A program made the position numbers and the translations under genes. The notes beneath the pieces were generated by a model. It worked only from the letters and a program-made list of their open reading frames with translations, ran no database searches and had not been told where the DNA came from. 10,554 nucleotides of DNA. Origin: an uncultured Opitutia bacterium. GTDB lineage: Bacteria > Verrucomicrobiota > Verrucomicrobiia > Opitutales > UBA953. The stretch is taken from positions 1 to 10,554 of the forward strand of contig CAIVYX010000279.1 in assembly GCA_903910245.1 (NCBI GenBank), given 5' to 3'. Shown here piece by piece: positions 5,096-10,554 of the stretch (the first letter of the stretch is position 1; each line of letters begins with the position of its first letter).

Positions 5096-5258
5096 AAATG
5101 GATGCAACTATGTCGTGACGCGGTCCCGACCCTACCCAAGGCAGTATCCTCCACTCTTCTCCCATTTGCCTTTCCCCGCCTTCCCCCCACCCTATCCCTA
5201 TCCCCCCTTTCAGCTGCCTCGCTATACTCCATACTCCATACTCTATACTCTCATCCCC
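5096..5258 (+). other. pyrimidine-rich leader before the DUF1475 gene
   Basis: After copy B there is a partial palindromic unit ending CCCTACCC (5130-5137) followed by AAGGCAGTAT, which parallels CCCTACCCGAAGCAGTGG after the cloverleaf at 2231. From about 5145 to 5258 the plus strand is almost wholly C and T, with TCCTCCACTCTT (5149-5160) shared with 954-965. It ends in the heptamer array. I see no gene and no clear Shine-Dalgarno sequence before the ATG at 5259. Confidence 0.65.
5224..5251 (+). repeat. heptamer tandem array ATACTCN x4, next to a start codon
   Basis: Four 7-base units, ATACTCC twice then ATACTCT twice, fill 5224-5251. The array ends seven bases before the ATG of the DUF1475 gene, where a ribosome binding site is expected. 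It equals the array at 809-836 in unit, unit number and length. Confidence 0.85.
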
Positions 5259-5642
5259 ATGTCCTCCCGTCGTCTCCTCATCGCCTACTTCGTTCTCGTA
5301 CTCATCGCCATGACCTGGGTGTCGTGGTACGCCTGCGTTACCCCTTCAATCACCTCCCTGCCCGAATACGCCGGCAAGGGTCTCAACGTCGTGGGCGGTT
5401 ACGTGACGGTCTGCTCCGAGCCATGGGGCTTGGCCACGATGTTCGACGCCTACTTCGGCTTCCTCGCCTTCTGGCTCTACGTCGCCTGGCGCGAACAGAC
5501 CATCGCCTCGCGCCTCAGCTGGTTCGTCGCGCTGATGCTCCTCGGTAATTTCGCCATCGCCGCCTACGCCCTACTCTGCCTCCTCGGCTCCAAAGGCGAG
5601 ACCGACCTTGGCAAGGTGTTCTTCACGCGTAAGGTCGCCTGA
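5259..5642 (+). CDS. DUF1475-like small membrane protein
   Basis: A 127-residue protein with three predicted membrane segments: about 7-25 (IAYFVLVLIAMTWVSWY), 58-77 and 86-109 (SWFVALMLLGNFAIAAYALL). The block FDAYFGFLAFWLYVAWRE (62-79) followed by ALMLLGNFAIAAYAL resembles the DUF1475 family as I know it; its function is unknown. The frame extends upstream to 5115 through pyrimidine-rich repeat DNA; the ATG at 5259 gives a normal membrane-protein N-terminus (MSSRRLLIAY) with positive charges ahead of the first segment. The next gene starts immediately after the stop, so this is the first gene of a compact operon with DUF2062 and DUF1295 genes. Confidence 0.68.
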   Translation: MSSRRLLIAYFVLVLIAMTWVSWYACVTPSITSLPEYAGKGLNVVGGYVTVCSEPWGLATMFDAYFGFLAFWLYVAWREQTIASRLSWFVALMLLGNFAIAAYALLCLLGSKGETDLGKVFFTRKVA

Positions 5643-6122
5643 ATGGGACGCGTCTCCGATTGGCTGCGCCGCCGGGTGCGTGATCCGCTCGTCGCGGAAC
5701 TCCGCCAAGGCGCGACCCCGGAGGCCGTCTCGGCCGCGGTCGTGGTCAGCTTCGCCATCGCAATCATACCGTTCATTGGCTTGACGACCCTGCTCTGCCT
5801 GGCGGCGGGTCGGCTCTTCCGCCTCAACCACGTGGTGATGCAGATCATCAACCACACCGCCTTCCCTTTGCAGATTCTGCTCATCGTACCTTTCGTCCGC
5901 CTCGGCGAAACGCTCTCGGGGGCGCGGCATTTCGCCCTCACCCCTAAGGCGATCATCGACGAATTCAACCGCTCCATCCCCGATTTTCTGGAGAAATTCT
6001 GGCTGACGGGCCTCCATGGGCTCATCGGCTGGACTGTGACGGTCCCGCTCGCCTGCTGGCTCCTGCACCTTATCCTGCGTCGGACGTTTCGCCGTCTCCT
6101 TCCTAAACCTTCCGCCCCATGA
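5643..6122 (+). CDS. DUF2062-family membrane protein
   Basis: A 159-residue protein. After a basic N-terminus (RRRVRDPLVAEL) comes the pattern typical of DUF2062: GATPEAVSAAVVVSFAIAII (23-42), PFIGLTTLLCLAAGRLFRLN (43-62), then IINHTAFPLQILLIVPFVRLGE (68-89). A further hydrophobic helix lies at about 127-145, ending in a basic tail. DUF2062 proteins are small inner-membrane proteins of unknown biochemical role, sometimes fused to glycosyltransferases. The ATG directly abuts the stop of the DUF1475 gene (TGA ATG), with AAGG some ten bases upstream, and the 3' end overlaps the next gene by ATGA, so the three genes are surely co-transcribed. Confidence 0.8.
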   Translation: MGRVSDWLRRRVRDPLVAELRQGATPEAVSAAVVVSFAIAIIPFIGLTTLLCLAAGRLFRLNHVVMQIINHTAFPLQILLIVPFVRLGETLSGARHFALTPKAIIDEFNRSIPDFLEKFWLTGLHGLIGWTVTVPLACWLLHLILRRTFRRLLPKPSAP

Positions 6123-6934
6123 ATCCCCTCACCGAACTCGGCTTTGAATTCCTGATCCTCCTCGGCGAAGCCTGCGTCTTCTTCGCGCTCTGCTGGCTCA
6201 TCGCCAAGAAGATCGACAACTGGTCGATCGTCGACGTCGCCTGGTCCTACGGCTTCGCGCTCGTCGGTCTACAGGTTCTGGCCACCCACTTCTTCATCCA
6301 TCAACACCTCGGCGGCCAAGGCCTGCTGATGGCTGGCGCGACGGTGCTCTGGAGCCTGCGCCTTGGCACGCACCTCTCCGTGCGTGTGCTCGGTCATCTG
6401 GACCAGGAAGACGGCCGCTACCTCAAGATGCGCGCCGAGCACGGCGCGCGCATGCCGGCGCAGATGGCCTACTTCTATTTCGTCCAGGCGCTGGTCCTCA
6501 CGATCCTCTGCCTGCCGCTCCTGTCATCGAATCCCACCGGCGCCTCCGGCCCGGCCAAGACCATCCACTGGATCGGCCTCGGCTTGGTCGGCCTCGCCCT
6601 CCTCATCGAGACGCTGGCGGACGCCCAATTGGCGGCCTTCAAGAAAGACCCGGCCAACAAGGGCCAGGTCTGCGAGAGCGGCCTCTGGGCCTGGAGCCGC
6701 CACCCGAACTATTTGGGTGAATGGCTGGTCTGGGTGGGGTTCCTGCTGATGAGTTATAATAGCACGTATCGCGGTATCCCCGGCCTACTCTGCGTCGGCG
6801 TGATGTACTATTTCCTGACACGGGTTACCGGCATTCCGCTCACGGAGCAGCAACTCCTGACGTCAAAGGGGCCCGCCTACGCCGACTACCAGGCACGCGT
6901 GCCGGCCTTCTGGCCCCGCCCGCCCCGACGCTGA
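6119..6934 (+). CDS. DUF1295 / steroid-5-alpha-reductase-like membrane protein
   Basis: A 271-residue polytopic membrane protein. The N-terminal WSIVDVAWSYGFALVG (35-50), the RLGTHLSVRVLGH segment (81-93) with a nearby YLKMRAEHG, the C-terminal SGLWAWSRHPNYLGE (187-201) and YADYQARVPAFWP (254-266) are characteristic of DUF1295. This family belongs to the superfamily of steroid 5-alpha-reductases, sterol C14 reductases and isoprenylcysteine methyltransferases; members use a nucleotide cofactor (NADPH or SAM) bound near the RHPNY motif. Which one is used here cannot be told. It starts by ATGA overlap with the DUF2062 gene and is followed after 52 bases by a lipid-type methyltransferase gene. 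DUF1295 next to cyclopropane-synthase-like genes is a recurrent arrangement, which suggests a role in modifying acyl chains. Confidence 0.85.
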   Translation: MNPLTELGFEFLILLGEACVFFALCWLIAKKIDNWSIVDVAWSYGFALVGLQVLATHFFIHQHLGGQGLLMAGATVLWSLRLGTHLSVRVLGHLDQEDGRYLKMRAEHGARMPAQMAYFYFVQALVLTILCLPLLSSNPTGASGPAKTIHWIGLGLVGLALLIETLADAQLAAFKKDPANKGQVCESGLWAWSRHPNYLGEWLVWVGFLLMSYNSTYRGIPGLLCVGVMYYFLTRVTGIPLTEQQLLTSKGPAYADYQARVPAFWPRPPRR

Positions 6935-6938
6935 TTTT

Positions 6939-6950
6939 CCGCCGCGGCGG
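6939..6950. repeat. perfect 12-bp palindrome
   Basis: CCGCCGCGGCGG is its own reverse complement and is flanked by ATTTT and ATTGC. It lies just upstream of the possible promoter of the methyltransferase gene, so it could be an operator; it could also be a chance G/C palindrome in GC-rich DNA. Confidence 0.4.
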
Positions 6951-6951
6951 A

Positions 6952-6980
6952 TTGCCAGCGAGGGGGTCATGGTGTAAAGT
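6952..6980 (+). promoter_or_regulatory. possible sigma-70 promoter before the methyltransferase gene
   Basis: TTGCCA (6952-6957, five of six to TTGACA) and TAAAGT (6975-6980, four of six to TATAAT) are separated by 17 bases. Transcription from it would begin at about 6987, which is the A of the start codon, so the mRNA would be leaderless. No Shine-Dalgarno sequence is present at the usual distance, in keeping with this. Such matches occur by chance; this is a candidate only. Confidence 0.33.
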
Positions 6981-6986
6981 ATAGGT

Positions 6987-8027
6987 ATGCCTCTCATCGA
7001 TACCCTCATCGAAAAGGACATCCTGCCCGACAGCGTCATCCGCTGGGGCATCCGCCGTCTGCTCAAGCAGCGCCTCGCGGACGAACGTCCGGAGTCCGCG
7101 GCGGCGCGCTTCGCCAAGGTCGACGCCTTTGCCGCCGAGCTGCGCACGCTGCCAGTGGCCATCGAGACCAAGGCGGCGAATGAACAGCATTACGAGGTGC
7201 CCGCGGCGTTCTATAAGCTCTGCCTCGGCCCGCGCCTGAAATACTCCTCCTGCTATTACGCGCTCGGCAACGAAACCATCGGCGAAGCCGAGGAAACCAT
7301 GCTAGCCCGCACGTGCGCGCGCGCCGAACTCCGGGACGGCCTCGAGATCCTCGAGCTCGGCTGCGGCTGGGGTTCGCTCACGCTCTGGATGGCCGATAGA
7401 TACCCGAACGCCCGCATCACCAGCGTCTCGAACTCGGCCTCCCAGCGCGCCCACATCGAACTCGAATGCGCGCAACGCGGCTTTAAAAACGTCCGGGTCA
7501 TCACCTGCGATATGAACGTCTTCGCCGCCGAGGCTTCGCGCTTTGATCGCGTGGTGTCGGTCGAGATGTTCGAGCACATGAAGAACTGGGGCGAGCTCAT
7601 GCGCCGCATTGCCGGATGGCTTAAGCCCGGCGGCAAGCTGTTCTTCCACGTCTTCACGCACAAGGATATCGCCTACCATTTTGCGGCCAAGAACTCGACC
7701 GACTGGATGTCGCGCCACTTCTTCACGGGCGGCATCATGCCCTCCAACTGCCTTGCCAGCCGCTTCCAGGACGACCTCCGGCTCGAGGCGCAGTGGGACG
7801 TCGAAGGCCGCCACTACGGCCAGACGTCCGAGCATTGGCTCCAGAATACCGACCGCCACCGCGAGGAGATCCTCCGCATCTTCGCGCAGACCTACGGCGA
7901 GGACCGGGCGAAGGCCTGGCTGGCCAACTGGCGTGTATTCTTCATGGCCTGCGCCGAGCTCTGGAACTTCCGGGGCGGCGCCGAGTGGATGGTCTGCCAT
8001 TACCGCTTCGCCAAGCGCGCGGGCTAA
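6987..8027 (+). CDS. SAM-dependent methyltransferase, cyclopropane synthase family, coclaurine-N-methyltransferase-like
   Basis: A 346-residue protein. The SAM-binding motif I is ILELGCGWGS (121-130). HYEVPAAFYKLCLG (68-81) and LKYSSCYY (84-91) are the substrate-side motifs of the cyclopropane-fatty-acyl-phospholipid synthase family. EMFEHMKNW (193-201), DWMSRHFFTGGIMPS (239-253), GRHYGQTSEHWL (274-285) and the late WRVFFMACAELW (315-326) and EWMVCHYRF (333-341) closely follow plant coclaurine N-methyltransferases as I remember them; the E and H of EMFEH (E193, H197) match residues reported as catalytic there. Known relatives methylate amines or acyl double bonds. With DUF1295 upstream and a desaturase nearby, a lipid substrate is plausible but unproven. 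The protein is soluble in appearance. It starts without a clear ribosome binding site, 52 bases after the DUF1295 gene. Confidence 0.88.
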   Translation: MPLIDTLIEKDILPDSVIRWGIRRLLKQRLADERPESAAARFAKVDAFAAELRTLPVAIETKAANEQHYEVPAAFYKLCLGPRLKYSSCYYALGNETIGEAEETMLARTCARAELRDGLEILELGCGWGSLTLWMADRYPNARITSVSNSASQRAHIELECAQRGFKNVRVITCDMNVFAAEASRFDRVVSVEMFEHMKNWGELMRRIAGWLKPGGKLFFHVFTHKDIAYHFAAKNSTDWMSRHFFTGGIMPSNCLASRFQDDLRLEAQWDVEGRHYGQTSEHWLQNTDRHREEILRIFAQTYGEDRAKAWLANWRVFFMACAELWNFRGGAEWMVCHYRFAKRAG

Positions 8028-8070
8028 GTCCGCGTTTGCCTCGGGCCGTCCGCGGCGTTTGCTCTGCCTC

Positions 8071-9000
8071 ATGCAGAGCTACGAAGAGAACGGCGTGCCC
8101 ATGGAACGATGGAAAGTCGGCGCCTCGACTTATGAGACGTGCCTGACGCGCGGCGCGCGCCTCCTCCGCTGGAAGCTCGACGTCCCCTCGGGCCATCGTG
8201 AGATCCTTTTCTGGCCCGAAGGCGCGCCGATGGACCTCGACAAGATTGGCCCCGTCCGCGGCGGCAATCCGATCCTCTTCCCCTTCATGGGCCGTAACTA
8301 CGCCGACGGCGAGAAGTTCGCCTGGAAGGCCGCCGACGGCGTCAAACGCCCGATGCCGCAGCACGGCTTCGCCCGTGATGCCGCCTTCGAGATCGTCGAG
8401 AGCGGCCCCAAACATGCGGTGGTGCGGATGATCCAGGACGCGCGCGGCCGCGGTTGCTATCCCTTCGCCTACGATTTCCGCATTCGCTTCGACTTCCTCG
8501 AGCTCTTCCTGCGCATCACGTTCGAATTCGAGAACCGCGACGCCCAGCCACTGCCGTGGTGCGCCGGCCACCACTTCTACTTCACGCTCCCGTGGCACGC
8601 GGGGCTGAGTCGCCGCGACTATATCGTGAAAATCCCGTCGAAGAAACAGTGGCGCCACGCCGCCGACGGTAAGTTGATCCCGTTTGCTGAGCTCAAGGGC
8701 GCCGAGGCGATCAGCTTCGATAATCCGCATCTCACGGACTGCATCTTCACTAACCTCAAGTCCGCCACGCTCAGCTTCGGACCAAAGTCAGGCGAAGAGG
8801 ACATCACCATCAAGGTCGGCGAAGAAGCGATCCCCGGCAGCTGGGCGAGCGTCGTCACCTGGACGCCCGATCCGGAAGCGCCGTATTATTGCGTCGAGCC
8901 GTGGATGGGCCCACCCAACAGCCCCGAACACAAGAACGGGCTCCGCTTTGCGGAGCCCGGTCAGGTCGACACTTTCGTTACCGAAGTGTCATTGATGTAA
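8071..9000 (+). CDS. aldose 1-epimerase-like (galactose mutarotase fold) protein
   Basis: A 309-residue protein. Motifs of the aldose-1-epimerase/YeaD/LacX superfamily are visible: RGGNPILFPFMGR (63-75), MPQHGFARD (95-103) with a conserved His98, AGHHFYF (165-171) with the second conserved His, and YYCVEPWMGPPNS (272-284) with Glu276 as the likely catalytic base. By family it catalyses anomer interconversion of a hexose or hexose phosphate in the cytoplasm, but the variant is not assigned. The frame is open upstream through the methyltransferase gene, where it is a shadow. I take the ATG at 8071; the ATG at 8101 (MERWKVG) is possible and equally lacks a strong ribosome binding site. It follows the methyltransferase after 43 bases and ends 10 bases before a convergent lipoprotein gene. 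Confidence 0.85.
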   Translation: MQSYEENGVPMERWKVGASTYETCLTRGARLLRWKLDVPSGHREILFWPEGAPMDLDKIGPVRGGNPILFPFMGRNYADGEKFAWKAADGVKRPMPQHGFARDAAFEIVESGPKHAVVRMIQDARGRGCYPFAYDFRIRFDFLELFLRITFEFENRDAQPLPWCAGHHFYFTLPWHAGLSRRDYIVKIPSKKQWRHAADGKLIPFAELKGAEAISFDNPHLTDCIFTNLKSATLSFGPKSGEEDITIKVGEEAIPGSWASVVTWTPDPEAPYYCVEPWMGPPNSPEHKNGLRFAEPGQVDTFVTEVSLM

Positions 9001-9010
9001 GCTCGGCGGC

Positions 9011-9250
9011 TTACTTGTTGCTCTTGCTATTGAGGGGCAGCTTTCCCTTAGCCTTGGTCGGGGCGGCCTTCTTGCCGGCGGCCGGAGCAGGCTCAGGCGT
9101 CAGGACCGGAGTCACGACGGTAGGACCCGCGGAGAACGGAACGAGGTCCGAGGCGGCGCCATCGGTGACGGGGGACGGACCCTTGGCAGGGCCCATGCAA
9201 CCGACGAGTGCGAAGGAAAGGAGAGAGAGAACGAACAGATTGCGTACCAT
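9011..9250 (-). CDS. small Pro/Ala/Lys-rich lipoprotein
   Basis: A 79-residue protein. MVRNLFVLSLLSFALVGC is a lipoprotein signal peptide with lipobox LVGC; Cys18 would be lipidated. The mature 62 residues are low-complexity: a Pro/Thr/Val stretch (VVTPVLTPEPAP, 45-56) and a basic Ala/Lys end (AAGKKAAPTKAKGK, 57-70). They carry no domain and are likely disordered. The frame is open upstream to 9301, but the signal peptide fixes the start at 9250. There is no obvious Shine-Dalgarno sequence. It is divergent from the phosphatase gene with 35 bases between them and convergent with the epimerase gene. It is envelope-attached by prediction; the role is unknown. The basic Ala/Lys end could bind nucleic acid or acidic cell-wall polymers, which is only a guess. 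Confidence 0.72.
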   Translation of the reverse strand: MVRNLFVLSLLSFALVGCMGPAKGPSPVTDGAASDLVPFSAGPTVVTPVLTPEPAPAAGKKAAPTKAKGKLPLNSKSNK

Positions 9251-9285
9251 GGCAGTGAGGTTAGGTTGCGGGAACTCTACCCGCC
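9251..9285. promoter_or_regulatory. 35-bp divergent intergenic region
   Basis: It separates the start codons of the minus-strand lipoprotein and the plus-strand phosphatase. It contains GCGGG (9268-9272) and CCCGC (9280-9284), a 5-bp inverted repeat that ends one base before the phosphatase ATG. Both genes' promoters must overlap here or lie inside the opposite gene; I see no -35/-10 pair. Confidence 0.4.
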
Positions 9286-9747
9286 ATGCCCCACCGCACA
9301 AGCGCAGATTCTGGCCCCCTCACCCTCTTCGTCTGCACGGGGAATTTCTACCGTAGCCGCCATGCGGAGGCCCTCTTCAACTGGCATGCGACCCGCATGG
9401 GGCACCCCGCCCGGGCCTTTTCCCGCGGCCTTCTCACCTCCCTGGTGGCGGATGAACCCACCCTGATTTCCCGGGACACCGAGAGGCGCCTTCGCGAACT
9501 CGGCATCCCCCTCGACCTGACCGGCCCCGCGCCCACCCAGCTCCGCCGGGAGGACCTGGAACGGGCCCATCGGACCATCGCCCTCAAGAAGGATGAGCAC
9601 CACGCCATGATGCTCCAGTCACATCCGGAATGGGCCGACCGCATCGAATACTGGGCCGTGCATGATATCGACTTCGCCCATCCGGACGACGCCCTGCCTC
9701 AGATCGAGGCTAAGGTCCTCGAACTGATGCAGGGGCTACGGTCCTAA
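9286..9747 (+). CDS. low-molecular-weight protein-tyrosine-phosphatase family protein
   Basis: A 153-residue protein. The phosphate-binding loop LFVCTGNFYRSRHAEAL (14-30) holds the CX5R signature: C17 as nucleophile, R23, then S24. Classical members read CxGNxCRSP; here the second Cys is Tyr22 and the Pro is Arg25. The general acid Asp, usually in a DP motif near the C-terminus, may be D127 or D129 in WAVHDIDF (123-130). The length fits the family (about 150). Known relatives dephosphorylate tyrosine on proteins, act on protein arginine phosphate, or reduce arsenate; substrate here is unknown. The ATG at 9286 has only a weak GGGA about 13 bases upstream. The gene ends 11 bases before the convergent desaturase gene. 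Confidence 0.82.
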   Translation: MPHRTSADSGPLTLFVCTGNFYRSRHAEALFNWHATRMGHPARAFSRGLLTSLVADEPTLISRDTERRLRELGIPLDLTGPAPTQLRREDLERAHRTIALKKDEHHAMMLQSHPEWADRIEYWAVHDIDFAHPDDALPQIEAKVLELMQGLRS

Positions 9748-9758
9748 TCGATTGACGC

Positions 9759-10554
9759 TTAGGCCGCCGAACCGGCGCCAGCGCGGCGCAGGGTCTCGAG
9801 ATGCGAGGCCGCCTGATTGAGCAGGCCACGCAGTTCGACCATCGTTTCCTTGGCCACTTCGGTCTTGGTCGTAGCGGCTTCCTTGAGGGCTTCGGCGCGG
9901 AGCGCGAGTTCCTTGGCGAGCTCGTGGGCGGCGGCGATCGACTTGGCCTTGAGTTCGCGGGTGCGGGCGTCGAGGCGGGCGGCGAGGGAATCGATATCGC
10001 GACCGAGGGTGCGGCTCTTTTCCTTGAGCTCAGCGGCCATGATGCGGGAATCCGGCACGCGGCGGAGGTCTTCGGTCATGCCGACCTTGGAGAGCGTCCA
10101 GATGATCCACTTGGTGGGATCGAACTGCCAGGGCTTCACGCCGTTGCGGTAGTCGTGCTGGAACTCGTGGTGATAGTTATGGTAGCCCTCGCCGAAGGTG
10201 AGGAGCGCGACGGCGCCGCTGTCACGGGCGCTGTGGTCCGTGGAGTAAGGCTGGCGGCCGATCATGTGGCAGAGCGAGTTGATGCAGAAAGTGCCCTGCT
10301 GGACGACGACCGTGCGGAGGAGGCCGGCGATGAGGAAAGCGGCGAGCGCGGTCATGCCGGGGTTACTGTAACCCATGAGCACGGCGTAGCCGTAGCCGAG
10401 GGCGGCTGGGCAGACGAAGCCCACGAAGGCACCGATCCACTGGACGTAGCGGTGCTGCCACATGACGAGGGGGTCGGCTTCGAGGTCCTTGACGTTGGTG
10501 ACGGGCGGCTTCGGCTTGAGGCGGAAGAGGAGCCAGCCGATATGGGCGTAAAAG
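9759..10554 (-). CDS. delta-9-type fatty-acid desaturase, C-terminal part, with helical tail; 5' end beyond window
   Basis: The minus frame stays open to the window edge, giving 264 visible residues. FYAHIGW (1-7), DPLVMWQHRY (27-36), INSLCHMIGRQPY (91-103), SARDSGAVALLTFGEGYHNYHHEF (108-131, here in overlapping blocks) and DYRNG..PWQFDPTKW follow acyl-CoA/acyl-lipid delta-9 desaturases. HNYHHEF is the third His box of the di-iron site; the first two lie outside the window. An internal Met (10461-10463) is not the start. The enzyme is expected to insert a double bond in acyl chains at the inner membrane. Residues 171-258 form an unusual Ala/Lys/Glu-rich, heptad-like helical tail (ELKEKSRTL, LAARLDARTRELKAK, LAKELALRAEALKEAA) with no counterpart in ordinary desaturases. 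Its product may feed the nearby methyltransferase. Confidence 0.9.
   Translation of the reverse strand, partial: FYAHIGWLLFRLKPKPPVTNVKDLEADPLVMWQHRYVQWIGAFVGFVCPAALGYGYAVLMGYSNPGMTALAAFLIAGLLRTVVVQQGTFCINSLCHMIGRQPYSTDHSARDSGAVALLTFGEGYHNYHHEFQHDYRNGVKPWQFDPTKWIIWTLSKVGMTEDLRRVPDSRIMAAELKEKSRTLGRDIDSLAARLDARTRELKAKSIAAAHELAKELALRAEALKEAATTKTEVAKETMVELRGLLNQAASHLETLRRAGAGSAA

Noticed and set aside
4904..5548. 214-codon plus-strand frame
   Set aside because: It runs through copy B and the pyrimidine leader and then shadows the DUF1475 gene; Arg/Pro-rich translation is typical of GC-rich shadows.
6935..6986. Third copy of the dispersed element (palindrome followed by GCGAGGGGG)
   Set aside because: Beyond a short G-rich stretch it does not align with the 54-base block.
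7609..8070. N-terminal extension of the epimerase gene
   Set aside because: This part is the methyltransferase gene read in another frame; the epimerase similarity begins after 8071.
7302..8072. 256-codon minus-strand frame opposite the methyltransferase
   Set aside because: Antisense open frames are common in GC-rich codon-biased genes; no domain is visible.
8998..9013. TAAGC...GCTTA inverted repeat joining the two convergent stop codons
   Set aside because: Only five pairs, half of them forced by the facing stop codons, and no T-run; not enough for a terminator.

Overview
The window is a stretch of a GC-rich bacterial chromosome (42 of 60 bases are G or C in 4021-4080). It has short operons and long gaps packed with repeats. 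The gene families suggest a Verrucomicrobiota- or Planctomycetota-like bacterium, perhaps Opitutae: a secreted DUF1080-type protein, small DUF1475, DUF2062 and DUF1295 membrane proteins, a coclaurine-N-methyltransferase-like member of the cyclopropane synthase family, and a desaturase. This is inference; no rRNA or marker gene is present. I see no tRNA, rRNA, CRISPR array, transposase or intrinsic terminator.

Layout: 1-576 (minus) is a toxin-antitoxin module, a RelE/HigB-like toxin followed by an XRE antitoxin cut by the window edge. 577-996 is non-coding and repeat-rich. 997-1955 is an overlapping pair: a HAD-type hydrolase and an Rrf2-family regulator. 1956-2307 is a repeat-filled gap. 2308-3087 encodes a secreted DUF1080-like protein. 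3115-3916 is a pair of small unknown genes, the second with a SWIM zinc finger, at about 50% GC. 3919-4845 is a Na/Pi-cotransporter-family protein. 4846-5258 is a second repeat-filled gap related to that at 1956-2307. 5259-6934 is a tight run of three membrane-protein genes (DUF1475, DUF2062, DUF1295), followed by the methyltransferase (6987-8027) and an aldose-1-epimerase-like gene (8071-9000). 9011-9250 (minus) is a small lipoprotein, 9286-9747 a low-molecular-weight phosphatase, and 9759-10554 (minus) the C-terminal part of a delta-9-type fatty-acid desaturase with an unusual helical tail.

How they may work together: the desaturase, the methyltransferase and the DUF1295 protein could make and then modify unsaturated acyl chains in membrane lipids. 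This is a hypothesis from family and neighbourhood only. The other genes look like ordinary housekeeping or accessory functions.

The two strongest unexplained signals are (i) a family of structured dispersed repeats in the gaps, with a 52/54 identical block after covarying hairpins, GGTGAC-type terminal inverted repeats, and a module present in opposite orientations at 61/76 identity; and (ii) the low-GC SWIM gene pair at 3088-3918.
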